In this document: positions 32,356-40,454 of the stretch, piece by piece
Numbering within the stretch: position 1 is the stretch's first letter
Layout: each line of letters begins with the position of its first letter
Source of the DNA: an uncultured Clostridia bacterium
GTDB taxonomy: Bacteria; Bacillota; Clostridia; Oscillospirales; Ruminococcaceae
Assembly (NCBI GenBank): GCA_937906945.1
Contig: CALCUE010000026.1
Span: 1 to 64,000, forward strand
DNA length: 64,000 nucleotides
Reading direction: 5' to 3'
Position numbers and translations under genes: made by a program
The notes under the pieces: generated by a model
Told to the model about the DNA's origin: nothing
The model's input: the letters and a program-made list of their open reading frames with translations, nothing else
Databases searched by the model: none

Positions 32356-33339
32356 TTAACGATCTTCCCGGAAGAAAGCAAGGCCAAGGGAGGCCGGAGG
32401 CTGATCTTCCCGTTTGTTACGGAGACTGGTGAAAATAAGGACGATGACCGTAACGATATAAGGAAGGATTTTGTAAATTTGGCTGGGAATGAACGGAATC
32501 TGCACGCGGAGATAAAGGATCATCAAAGCGCCAAACAGGGTCGAACCCCAGATGGCGTTGATAGGACGCCACAGGCAGAAGATAACCAGAGCGACAGCAA
32601 GCCATCCTTCACCGGCGAGACCTTCATGGTTCCAGACACAGCCGGCGATGGTCATGATATAGACCATGCCGCCAATGGCGGAAATACCGCCGCCAATGAT
32701 GGTGGCAAGGTATTTATAAAGGCTGATGTTGATACCGGCAGAGTCCGCGGTCGAGGGATTTTCACCGACAGCGCGAAGGAAAAGACCCTTTTGCGTTTTG
32801 TTGAAGAAAAACGCCATAACAATGGTGCAGGCAATGCCGATATAAACGAAAATGTTATAACCGAAAATCAGTTTTCCGATTACGGGAATATCCTGCAAAA
32901 ATTGCGGGAATGGAGAATTTTGGAACGCGCCTTTCATTTCGTTGGCGATAACGACGTAGCCGCCTTCCTTAACACGCATATACTCACCGATGAACTGGCC
33001 GACACCGGTTCCGAAAATGGAAAGAGCAAGACCGGTTACGTTCTGATTGGCTCGGAGAGAAACCGTGAGAAAGCTGAAAATCAGAGCGCCGACAGCACCG
33101 GCAAGAAAAGAGAACAGCAGGGCGATCAGGACAGCAACAGGGCCACTGGCACCGGCACCGGCGATTTTTCCGTAATAGAAAGCCGCGCCAAGTCCGATAG
33201 CGCCGCCCATATACATCATACCTTCGACACCAAGGTTCATATTACCGGATTTTTCGGTAAGAATTTCACCGGTGGTACCAAAAAGAAGGGGAGTTCCGTT
33301 CAGCACGGCGTTATAAAGTAAAGCAATCAGAGAATTCAC
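32356..33339 (-). CDS. ABC transporter permease, nucleoside/BMP type (NupQ/YufQ-like)
   Basis: A 327-residue membrane protein with a GTG start overlapping the preceding permease stop by four bases (GTGA). About nine hydrophobic helices are visible, and 'TEKSGNMNLGVEGMMYMGG' and 'AVGENPSTADSAGINISLYKYLA' are signatures of the BPD_transp_2 family that works with BMP lipoproteins. It forms the channel with the second permease. Cargo is likely nucleosides or purines from the adjacent xpt gene. Confidence 0.93.
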   Translation of the reverse strand: MNSLIALLYNAVLNGTPLLFGTTGEILTEKSGNMNLGVEGMMYMGGAIGLGAAFYYGKIAGAGASGPVAVLIALLFSFLAGAVGALIFSFLTVSLRANQNVTGLALSIFGTGVGQFIGEYMRVKEGGYVVIANEMKGAFQNSPFPQFLQDIPVIGKLIFGYNIFVYIGIACTIVMAFFFNKTQKGLFLRAVGENPSTADSAGINISLYKYLATIIGGGISAIGGMVYIMTIAGCVWNHEGLAGEGWLAVALVIFCLWRPINAIWGSTLFGALMILYLRVQIPFIPSQIYKILPYIVTVIVLIFTSLRNKREDQPPASLGLAFFREDR

Positions 33340-34424
33340 GATTCAGACGCCTCCTTTTTACCGGAACGGAAAATCATTTTGTAGTTGATGAAGAATTCGC
33401 AGGCCAACATGCAGAAAAGGAAAATGCCGGTGATGATATCGGACATGGAGGCTGGAATGGCAAGCTTGGTTTGTAAAGAGCTGGCTCCTTTTTCGAAAAT
33501 CGCCAAAAGGGAAGAAATGATGATCATGGCGAAAGGATTCAGCTGAGAAAGCCACGCGACGGTGATAGCTGTGAAGCCGACACCGGCGGCCACGTCGCTG
33601 TAAAGGGTATTGTGAGCGCCGCTGGCGACCATGTAACCGACCAATCCGCAAATTGCGCCGGAAAGGAAAGCGGTGCGGATGATGATGCGTCCTACGTTCA
33701 TACCGGCGTAACGGGCCGTGTTGACACTATCGCCGATAACAGCGATTTCATAGCCGTGTTTAGTATATTCCATATAGATATACATGAAAACGACCAACAG
33801 GAGCACGATGATCCAACCGCAATGGATACCGAACACTTTCGGAAGGACCGCGTTGTCAACAAAGTTCGGAATGATCTGGCTGCCCGGTTTTCCTTCCCAG
33901 GGACCGCCTTGCAGCCAACGGACGATACCGATAGCGATATAGTTCATCATCAAAGTGAAAAGCGTTTCATTGGTGCCCCATTTCGCTTTGAAAAGAGCGG
34001 GAATGGCGGCCCAAATACCACCGATCAAAGCGGCGGCCACAGCCATAATAACAAGAAGGACCGGCTTGGTGGTGGTGGGCATATTGAGAGCGAAGAAAGT
34101 GGCGGCAACGGCACCAGCTGTAATCTGTCCCTCGGCGCCGATGTTCCAATAACGCATTTTGAAACAGGGAGCCAAAGCGAGACCGGTTCCGAGAAGCGGA
34201 ATGGCTAATTTTACGGTTTGCCGGATACCGGAAGCCTTTCCCAAAGAGCCGGAGATGATTGTGCGGTAAGCCTCGATCGGACTGTTGCCGATCAGAAGGA
34301 ACAGAAGGGCACCGATCAAAATGGCGGCGACAAAAGAAGCGATACGAATGGCCCATGCCTGGTTTGCCTTCATCTGAGGGCGCCGGACAAGACGGACGAG
34401 CGGGGCGCTATTTGAATTATGCAT
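33336..34424 (-). CDS. ABC transporter permease, nucleoside/BMP type (NupP/YufP-like)
   Basis: A 362-residue membrane protein of the same family as its neighbour: 'SGSLGKASGIRQTVKLAIPLLGTGLALAPCFKMRYWNIGAEGQ' is the typical start of the first permease, and 'VIGDSVNTARYAGMNVGRIIIRTAFLSGAICGLVG' the conserved cytoplasmic loop. The ATG overlaps the end of the ATPase gene by eight bases, so translation is coupled. Confidence 0.93.
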   Translation of the reverse strand: MHNSNSAPLVRLVRRPQMKANQAWAIRIASFVAAILIGALLFLLIGNSPIEAYRTIISGSLGKASGIRQTVKLAIPLLGTGLALAPCFKMRYWNIGAEGQITAGAVAATFFALNMPTTTKPVLLVIMAVAAALIGGIWAAIPALFKAKWGTNETLFTLMMNYIAIGIVRWLQGGPWEGKPGSQIIPNFVDNAVLPKVFGIHCGWIIVLLLVVFMYIYMEYTKHGYEIAVIGDSVNTARYAGMNVGRIIIRTAFLSGAICGLVGYMVASGAHNTLYSDVAAGVGFTAITVAWLSQLNPFAMIIISSLLAIFEKGASSLQTKLAIPASMSDIITGIFLFCMLACEFFINYKMIFRSGKKEASES

Positions 34425-35961
34425 CTTCCTTTTCCTCCTCTCCGGGAATGTGGGCCATCATAAGACCGATCTGTTCTTTGGTTGTGGTACGCGCGTCAAC
34501 GATTCCGCTGACTTTACCGTCGCACAGCACCAGAATGCGGTCACAAAGTTCCAACAAGACATCCAGATCCTCGCCGACAAACAATACGGCGACACCCTTG
34601 GTCTTTTGTTTGGTCATCAGGTTATAAATAGTATAAGATGTGTTGATATCCAATCCGCGGACGGCGTAAGCGCTCATCAGGACGGAAGGAGCGGTGGCAA
34701 TTTCCCGTCCGACAAGGACTTTTTGGATATTGCCTCCGGAAAGACGGCGGACAGGGTAGTTGATATCCGGGGTGACGACTTCCAATTCCTCTTTGATGAA
34801 TTCGGCTTGTTCTTTCGGACCGATTCGATCAACGAAAATACCTTTTCCGCGGAGCCAGGAGCGAAGCATCATATTACCGGTCATACCCATGGTCCCGGCC
34901 AATCCCATACCAAGACGGTCTTCCGGGACGAAGGCCATGCCGACACCGCATTTCCGGATTTCCATCGGCGTTTTTCCCACCAACTGAGAAGGCTCCTTAC
35001 TGCCTTCCGGCATATAGAGAATGGAACCTTCTTTGATATGTTGGAGTCCGGCTATGGATTCCAACAGTTCTTTCTGACCGGAACCGGCAATACCGGCGAT
35101 ACCGAGAATCTCTCCGCCATATACGTCAAAAGAAACATGGTCGAGGCGCAGAACTTCTTCCTGATCGACGACGGTCAGATCTTCGATTTTTAAGCGGAGC
35201 TGAGGATCGACCGGTTCGGGACGGTCAATGTTGAGTGATACGGAATAACCGACCATCATTTCTGTCAGTTCCTGCGTATTGGTTTCGGCTGTGATTTTGG
35301 TTCCGATATATTTGCCTTTCCGAAGGACGGAAACCTTATCGGAAATTTCCATGACCTCGTTCAGCTTGTGGGTGATGATGATAATGGCTTTTCCGTCGGC
35401 TTTCATGGCACGCAGCACGTTGAACAGCTGACGGGTTTCCTGCGGAGTCAGAACGGCGGTCGGCTCATCCAGAATCAGGATATCCGCGCCACGATAAAGG
35501 ATCTTGATAATTTCAAGCGTCTGCTTTTCAGAGACGGACATATCATAGACTTTTTTATTGGGATCAATGATAAAACCATAGCGGTCACTGATTTCACGGA
35601 CTTTGTTCGCGATGGCGTCCCGATCAAATTTTTCACTTTTATCGAGACCAAGGGCGACATTTTCCGCGGCGGTAAAGACATCGACCAGCTTGAAGTGCTG
35701 ATGGATCATACCAATATGATAATTATAAGCGTCTTTAGGAGAAAGGATACGGGCTTCTTTGCCTTCCACAATAATCTCGCCCTCGTCCGGGTGATAAATA
35801 CCGGAAAGAATGTTCATCAGCGTTGTTTTACCGCTTCCGTTTTCACCGAGCAAAGCGATGATCTCGCCATGAGCGATTTCGAGATTGATGTCATTATTGG
35901 CGACGATAGAACCAAATCGTTTGGTAATGTGTCGGAGTTCAATGGCGTTTGTATTCTCCAA
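34417..35961 (-). CDS. ABC transporter ATP-binding protein, two-domain, nucleoside/BMP type (NupO/YufO-like)
   Basis: A 514-residue protein with two fused ABC domains, starting at TTG 35961 eight bases after AAGGAGG. Domain 1: Walker A GENGSGKTT, the 'MSVSEKQTLEIIKIL' signature region and Walker B LILDEPTAVLTP. Domain 2: degenerate Walker A GIAGSGQKE and signature LSGGNIQKVLVGRE, with the Walker B Asp-Glu replaced by 'VLMSAYAVRGLD'. The asymmetry between an active and a degenerate site is common in this family. Confidence 0.94.
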   Translation of the reverse strand: MENTNAIELRHITKRFGSIVANNDINLEIAHGEIIALLGENGSGKTTLMNILSGIYHPDEGEIIVEGKEARILSPKDAYNYHIGMIHQHFKLVDVFTAAENVALGLDKSEKFDRDAIANKVREISDRYGFIIDPNKKVYDMSVSEKQTLEIIKILYRGADILILDEPTAVLTPQETRQLFNVLRAMKADGKAIIIITHKLNEVMEISDKVSVLRKGKYIGTKITAETNTQELTEMMVGYSVSLNIDRPEPVDPQLRLKIEDLTVVDQEEVLRLDHVSFDVYGGEILGIAGIAGSGQKELLESIAGLQHIKEGSILYMPEGSKEPSQLVGKTPMEIRKCGVGMAFVPEDRLGMGLAGTMGMTGNMMLRSWLRGKGIFVDRIGPKEQAEFIKEELEVVTPDINYPVRRLSGGNIQKVLVGREIATAPSVLMSAYAVRGLDINTSYTIYNLMTKQKTKGVAVLFVGEDLDVLLELCDRILVLCDGKVSGIVDARTTTKEQIGLMMAHIPGEEEKEDA

Positions 35962-36005
35962 AGCTCAGTCCTCCTTATGAAATGGATTCAATAATATAGC
36001 AAAAG

Positions 36006-36033
36006 AAGGGCCGCTTTCAAAAAAGCAGCCCTT
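36006..36033 (-). other. Intercistronic stem-loop after the BMP lipoprotein gene
   Basis: AAGGGCCGCTTT pairs with AAAGCAGCCCTT (one mismatch) around CAAA, between the binding-protein stop and the ATPase gene. It is followed on the minus strand by CTTTTG rather than a long T run, so it is probably a partial terminator or mRNA-end stabiliser giving more binding protein than transporter. Confidence 0.7.
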
Positions 36034-36051
36034 GATAAACAGATCAGAAAA

Positions 36052-37320
36052 TCAGTAGGCTTCGTTCAGCCATTCAATACCGTCGATGCGGAGAGCAAAG
36101 TAAGGAGCGGACTGGAGGCCGGGAACAGTGGATTCATGGAATTCGCCATCATAGATCGCTTCACCGGTATCGGCAACGAAGTCACCGTTGGTGTCAATAG
36201 CGAAGCAAGAGGTGACAGCTTCACCGTTTACGGTAAAGGTGTTGACGTCGAAAACTTTGATGGAACCGTCGATGATGCCGGCTTTGACTTCGGCAATTTT
36301 ATCAGCGGTACCAGCAGCGCAGATATCCTCGTTCAGAGTGGTCAGAACGACTTCATCCTCGGCAAGACCATGAGCGTAGTCCTGATCGATTTCAGTGCCG
36401 TTGGCAATGCATTCGATAGCATAGACAAAATAATTGGTCCAGTCGATACGAGTGGAAATGATGGAAGCTTTCGGAGCGGCGGCGATCATGTCAGCGTTGT
36501 AACCGGTATGGAAAACACCGCGCTGTTCAGCGACAGTAGCCGGGGTAGTGTTATCGGAGTGCTGGGAAATCATGATGCAGCCTTTGTCGCAAAGAGCCTG
36601 AGCGGCGTTAGCTTCGAGAGTTGCGTCAGACCAGGAACCGACGAACTGAACTTTCATGGTGACGGACGGGCAAACGGATTTAGCGCCAAGATAATAAGCG
36701 GAGAAACCGGAAACAACTTCAGCGAAAGAATAAGCGCCGACGTAACCGATTACAGCCTGTTCGGGAGTGATTTCGCCGTTGTCTATCATTTCCTGCAGTT
36801 TAAGTCCGGCAACAACACCGGCAAGGTAACGGCCTTCATGAGCACGACCGAAAACGTTGACCGTGTTGGTAAGGTCATCTTTCCAGGAACCTTCGTTGGT
36901 GCAACCGACAAAAACGGTTTCCGGATAGTTCGGAGCGACCTGAAGCATTGCGGGCTCCTGGCCATAGGAGTTGTTGAAGATGATCTGGCAACCATCATCA
37001 GCAAGCTCTTCGTTGGCTTCAGCGACCGGGTCGCCTTCGATGAGGTTGTATTTGATGGACCATTCAACATTGATGCCTTCCGCGGCAAGGATTTCTTTGG
37101 CGGATTCAGTGGCACGAATGAAGTTGTAGGTGTAACCCTGGTCGTTTTCATCGCCGATGCAGACCATACCGGCTTTGATGGTCTTCATTTCGGTAGGATC
37201 GTCGCCTTCGGTGGTGGGTTCGGACGGGTTTTCGGGTTCTTCAGTCGGTTCTTCGTTGCCACAGGCGGCAAAGGAGAATACCATTGCAAGGGCAAGGATG
37301 AGAGCAAGAAGCTTTTTCAT
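36052..37320 (-). CDS. BMP-family nucleoside/purine-binding lipoprotein
   Basis: A 422-residue lipoprotein: signal peptide ending SFAAC (Cys 20), then a Pro/Glu/Thr linker of about 25 residues, then the PnrA/BMP-type binding fold ('IKAGMVCIGDENDQGYTYNFIRATESAKEIL', 'NTVNVFGRAHEGRYLAGVVAGL', 'VIGYVGAYSFAEVVSGFSAYYLGA'). Family members bind purine nucleosides. It precedes its ATPase and permeases and follows xpt, supporting purine salvage. GGAGGAAAAAAT precedes the ATG. Confidence 0.93.
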   Translation of the reverse strand: MKKLLALILALAMVFSFAACGNEEPTEEPENPSEPTTEGDDPTEMKTIKAGMVCIGDENDQGYTYNFIRATESAKEILAAEGINVEWSIKYNLIEGDPVAEANEELADDGCQIIFNNSYGQEPAMLQVAPNYPETVFVGCTNEGSWKDDLTNTVNVFGRAHEGRYLAGVVAGLKLQEMIDNGEITPEQAVIGYVGAYSFAEVVSGFSAYYLGAKSVCPSVTMKVQFVGSWSDATLEANAAQALCDKGCIMISQHSDNTTPATVAEQRGVFHTGYNADMIAAAPKASIISTRIDWTNYFVYAIECIANGTEIDQDYAHGLAEDEVVLTTLNEDICAAGTADKIAEVKAGIIDGSIKVFDVNTFTVNGEAVTSCFAIDTNGDFVADTGEAIYDGEFHESTVPGLQSAPYFALRIDGIEWLNEAY

Positions 37321-37360
37321 ATTTTTTCCTCCTGATTCGCAAATGCTTTTTCAAAATATA

Positions 37361-37385
37361 AAAAAGCACATTTCTGTGCTTTTTA
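37361..37385 (-). terminator. Hairpin between xpt and the BMP operon
   Basis: AAAAAGCACA pairs with TGTGCTTTTT around TTTC, with TTTTTTATATTTT beyond it on the minus strand. Only about 40 bases remain before the lipoprotein ATG and I see no promoter there, so the importer may be reached by read-through. Confidence 0.75.
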
Positions 37386-37391
37386 ACAGAG

Positions 37392-37973
37392 TTATTTTCG
37401 GAACTCAATAATTCCGTTTTCAGCGTCCAATTTATCCACAATAGCGAGGGACTCCACCTGATATCCTTTGTCACGCAGAATTTGACCGCCGGGCTGAAAT
37501 CCTTTTTCGATGGCGATGCCGATGCCTTCAATCGTGGCGCCGGCTTCTTCGATCAGATCGATCAGACCGAGCATGGCTTTCCCGTTGGCGAGGAAATCGT
37601 CGATGATCAGAATATGGTCATCGGGACTCAGATACTTTTTGCTGACAAAAACGTCATAAATCCGTTTTTTGGTGAAAGATTCCACTTTGGTGCGATAGAC
37701 CTCACCATCGACATTCAGGCTTTCCGCTTTTTTAGCGAATACGACGGGGACGTTATCAAAGAAAGTAGCGGCTACAGCGGCGATACCAATGCCGGAAGCT
37801 TCAATTGTCAGAATTTTGTTGATGTTGCGGTCGGCAAAAAGACGTTTCCATTCTTTTCCCATTTCCTGAAAAAGAGAAATGTCCATCTGGTGGTTCAAAA
37901 AACAATCCACCTTCAGGACATTACCGGGACGCACGGCACCATCTTTAAGAATTCGATCTTCAAGAATCTTCAT
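37392..37973 (-). CDS. xpt: Xanthine phosphoribosyltransferase
   Basis: A 193-residue enzyme of typical Xpt length that converts xanthine and PRPP to XMP. The PRPP-binding loop is '[18 protein letters not shown]' (about residues 124-141). '[31 protein letters not shown]' is the conserved Xpt N-terminus. GGAGGCGC lies before the ATG. It is followed by a purine-type importer. In Bacillus xpt is under a purine riboswitch; here the leader is too short for one. Confidence 0.96.
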   Translation of the reverse strand: MKILEDRILKDGAVRPGNVLKVDCFLNHQMDISLFQEMGKEWKRLFADRNINKILTIEASGIGIAAVAATFFDNVPVVFAKKAESLNVDGEVYRTKVESFTKKRIYDVFVSKKYLSPDDHILIIDDFLANGKAMLGLIDLIEEAGATIEGIGIAIEKGFQPGGQILRDKGYQVESLAIVDKLDAENGIIEFRK

Positions 37974-38012
37974 GAAAAGCGCCTCCTAATTGGTCGTACG
38001 ATTTATGCTTGT

Positions 38013-38041
38013 ATTCTATCGCAAAAAGGGGAATTTGACAA
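38013..38041 (-). promoter_or_regulatory. Promoter for xpt
   Basis: On the minus strand TTGTCA, 17-base spacer, TAGAAT. Predicted transcription starts about 33 bases before the xpt ATG, leaving no room for a purine aptamer. The rest of 38042-38213 is AT-rich with nothing else I can support. Confidence 0.75.
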
Positions 38042-38213
38042 GTGTTTTTCGTCATTTTCTACAAATTACATAAGAAAAAAGAAAAATAAATCGATAAGAA
38101 TGGGCATATAGGCCGAAAAACAATAGAATTGGATTGAATTTTTATTAAATGTAAAAAATATAAAGAAAAAAACAGAATAATTTAGACATAATGCACAAAT
38201 ATCAGAAAGCGCC

Positions 38214-38242
38214 TTGACGACAAAAAGGGAAGAAGGTATTTT
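38214..38242 (+). promoter_or_regulatory. Promoter for the PUA-like/winged-helix gene
   Basis: TTGACG, 17-base spacer, TATTTT (with TTATAAT shortly after), 26 bases before the ATG at 38268. Confidence 0.6.
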
Positions 38243-38267
38243 ATAATTAGAGACGGGGGGTGTTTTT

Positions 38268-39062
38268 ATGGAGCATGAAGTGTTGATCGGAACAGTAAAA
38301 AGCGAAGAACAGCTTCGGATCAGTTTGGAGGATGGCTTTTATCATATTCCGGAGGCGGTGGTCCCTCAGGAAATGATGCCGGTCCAATATGTGGCACTAT
38401 ATTTGCCGGAACATCTGAAAAAAGATCTACAGGGAGGCTGTATCCCGTATTACGGAGAAGTTTCTTCCATCGAAGTGGTTCCCAGAGAACGTATTCCTGT
38501 TTTTCCGATCCGAAACGGAGAATTGCAATACTATAAGATAAATGTAAAAGAATGGAAGAGACTGCCCCAGAAAATCCGCCGGAATTGCGGCAGCGTTTAC
38601 ACCAAAGCTTTTACGACGCTTCAAAAACTTCTGGACGCCCAAACGCTTTCCGATCTGGTGGATACCCGTTTCGCTGAAGTGAAAAAAGTGAGAACTTATG
38701 GCTTTTCCGAAGAAGAGAAAGCGAAAATCTTTGTTTCCGACGATCCGGTAGGGGTAAAACTGCTGACGAAAAGAATTAACGAAGCAGCCGGAAAAGAAAA
38801 ACTGATTCCGGTACAAATTTCCCGGTATCTGTTGGAACAGGGATATCTGACCATGGAATTGGATGAAAAAACAGGACAGAATAACCGCGTCGCCTCGGAA
38901 AAGGGAAAACAGCTCGGTATTGAAACGTTTTGGGAGCTAAACAAGTATTATCGGGAATATTGTAAGAATTACTATGACCGAAACGCGCAGCAATTTATTA
39001 TCGACCATTTGAATGAAATCATTTTTATACCGATAGATGACGCGTATCAGAACGAAATATAA
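38268..39062 (+). CDS. PUA-like domain protein with winged-helix-like C-terminus (putative)
   Basis: A 264-residue protein without a confident family name. Residues 1-115 resemble the PUA-like module seen at the N-terminus of some restriction- and helicase-associated proteins: 'GFYHIPE...MPVQYVALYLPE', a strand pair with 'YYGEVSSIEVVPRERIP', then 'YYKINVKEWKRLPQKIR'. Residues about 165-225 ('LLTKRINEAAGKEKLIPVQISRYLLEQGYL' and 'ASEKGKQLGIE') look like a winged helix. This is by-eye similarity. It has its own promoter and terminator and faces an ADP-ribosylglycohydrolase gene. Modified-nucleotide sensing is a possible role. Confidence 0.75.
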   Translation: MEHEVLIGTVKSEEQLRISLEDGFYHIPEAVVPQEMMPVQYVALYLPEHLKKDLQGGCIPYYGEVSSIEVVPRERIPVFPIRNGELQYYKINVKEWKRLPQKIRRNCGSVYTKAFTTLQKLLDAQTLSDLVDTRFAEVKKVRTYGFSEEEKAKIFVSDDPVGVKLLTKRINEAAGKEKLIPVQISRYLLEQGYLTMELDEKTGQNNRVASEKGKQLGIETFWELNKYYREYCKNYYDRNAQQFIIDHLNEIIFIPIDDAYQNEI

Positions 39063-39095
39063 AGAAAGCCTCTGAATATTCAGAGGCTTTCTTTT
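39061..39095. terminator. Convergent bidirectional terminator
   Basis: AAAGAAAGCCTCTGA pairs perfectly with TCAGAGGCTTTCTTT around ATAT, overlapping both flanking stop codons. Confidence 0.92.
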
Positions 39096-40272
39096 ATTCT
39101 TTACATTCTTTGAGGCCCTGGAGAATATCGCCGAGAATGCCAGTCTCGGCGGCCCAGGCAATGTTGCCGGGATTGACTTTTTCTCCGGAAAGGATCAACG
39201 TCAGCATAGCGCTGAGAAGGTTTTCCCCGGCATAAGGAAGCTCGACGATCATATCCTCATAGCGACGGATATCATGGCGGGAAAGGATCTCTTTATAATC
39301 CTCACGGAAATAAGGAGAGGCGATTGCGTCCTGAATGAAGTTATACATTTTTTCGCTGTATTCGGGAACTACGATGTCCGTATCCATAGAGGGATGACGC
39401 AAAGTTTTCTTTTCGGTATGGGGGTTGGAAAGAAGGAAATCTGTATAGAGAAGAAGATCACGGTGCTCAAAAGAAGAGGAGGAAACACTGATATCCTCGT
39501 TCCATTTTTTGAGCATGCTCGTCAACTTTTTATCCAAATGGGAAAGCGCCAGTTTCTGAATCTCTTCCGGAACCGGATAAAAGGCCTCGGCGACGCTGCA
39601 GGCGATAGCGGCCAATGTATCGCTGTCGCCGCCCATGGAAATAGCTTTGCGAAGCGTGTCTTCAAAACTTTCTGCCTCAAAAAATACTTCCAAAGCAACC
39701 GGAACCGTTCCTTGACAGGTTTCGTCAAAATGGTAGTCCGGACGGATCTCGTCCAGAGTCGTGGAGAACTCGTAATGATATTTTAGCTCCATATAGCGCT
39801 TGATGTATTCCTTGGAACGTCCGTTTCTCGCCATGAAAATGGCGGCGGCAACGGCTTGGGCGCCTCGGATTCCCTCCGGATGGTCGTGAGTGACACGGGC
39901 GCTGATCTCGGCGAATTTTTCCACCTTTTCCAGACTGTGAAAATACCAGGCCACAGGGGAGACACGCATGGCGGAACCGTTTCCGTAACTGTTATACGGT
40001 TTGGGTTCGGGATTTTGGAGCCAGGCGGAAAAACGACCGCCGTATCCGGCGTTCGGATAGAGTTTTCCGTATTTCTTCATGGATTTGACCATGCAGGTTT
40101 CCGTTTTCTTTTCATCACGATTGCCGTTTTGCAGAGCTTCGGCAACAGCGATAGTCATTACGGTATCATCAGTAAAAAAGCAATTTTCACCGATAAGGGG
40201 AAAATCCTCGGTTTTGATATTGTTGAATTCATAAATACTTCCGGCAATATCACCGATAATGGCGCCAATCAT
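39094..40272 (-). CDS. ADP-ribosylglycohydrolase family protein with C-terminal extension
   Basis: A 392-residue protein. Residues 1-260 match the ARH/DraG fold: 'MIGAIIGDIAGSIYE', the metal motif 'FFTDDTVMTIAVAEAL', 'SYGNGSAMRVSPVAW' and the second metal motif 'SMGGDSDTLAAIACSVAEAFY'. Such enzymes remove ADP-ribose from proteins, nucleic acids or small molecules using two Mg ions. Residues about 265-392 form an extra helical domain ending 'NPGNIAWAAETGILGDILQGLKECKE', which I cannot name. GGAGGAAATTGC precedes the ATG. The target is unknown, and no ADP-ribosyltransferase is in the window. Confidence 0.9.
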   Translation of the reverse strand: MIGAIIGDIAGSIYEFNNIKTEDFPLIGENCFFTDDTVMTIAVAEALQNGNRDEKKTETCMVKSMKKYGKLYPNAGYGGRFSAWLQNPEPKPYNSYGNGSAMRVSPVAWYFHSLEKVEKFAEISARVTHDHPEGIRGAQAVAAAIFMARNGRSKEYIKRYMELKYHYEFSTTLDEIRPDYHFDETCQGTVPVALEVFFEAESFEDTLRKAISMGGDSDTLAAIACSVAEAFYPVPEEIQKLALSHLDKKLTSMLKKWNEDISVSSSSFEHRDLLLYTDFLLSNPHTEKKTLRHPSMDTDIVVPEYSEKMYNFIQDAIASPYFREDYKEILSRHDIRRYEDMIVELPYAGENLLSAMLTLILSGEKVNPGNIAWAAETGILGDILQGLKECKE

Positions 40273-40359
40273 GCAATTTCCTCCAACAGTAGGTAATTAT
40301 TCTGACACAATTATACCATAAAGAGGGAAAAATAGCAAATGAATTGTTTATAATTGTAC

Positions 40360-40388
40360 TTGATTTCCGGAGAGAATAGGTGTACAAT
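40360..40388 (+). promoter_or_regulatory. Promoter for htpG
   Basis: TTGATT, 17-base spacer, TACAAT, ending four bases before the CIRCE element. Confidence 0.85.
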
Positions 40389-40391
40389 AAT

Positions 40392-40418
40392 TTAGCACTC
40401 AAATATAATGAGTGCTAA
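40392..40418 (+). promoter_or_regulatory. CIRCE operator (HrcA-binding site)
   Basis: A perfect match to the CIRCE consensus: TTAGCACTC, nine-base spacer, GAGTGCTAA. It covers the predicted transcription start of htpG, so HrcA binding would block initiation, and heat or misfolded protein would release it. The element is also transcribed near the mRNA 5' end. It lies 37 bases before the htpG ATG. Confidence 0.97.
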
Positions 40419-40454
40419 ATTATTGATGAACGGTTTTATATGGAGGTAAAAAAC

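Noticed and set aside
36136..37335. 399-codon plus-strand open frame across the BMP lipoprotein gene
   Set aside because: Antisense to a clear lipoprotein gene; repetitive Phe/Gly/Val composition reflects the codon bias of the real gene.
37974..38267. Possible purine riboswitch upstream of xpt
   Set aside because: No conserved aptamer core is visible, and the xpt promoter leaves a leader of only about 33 bases.
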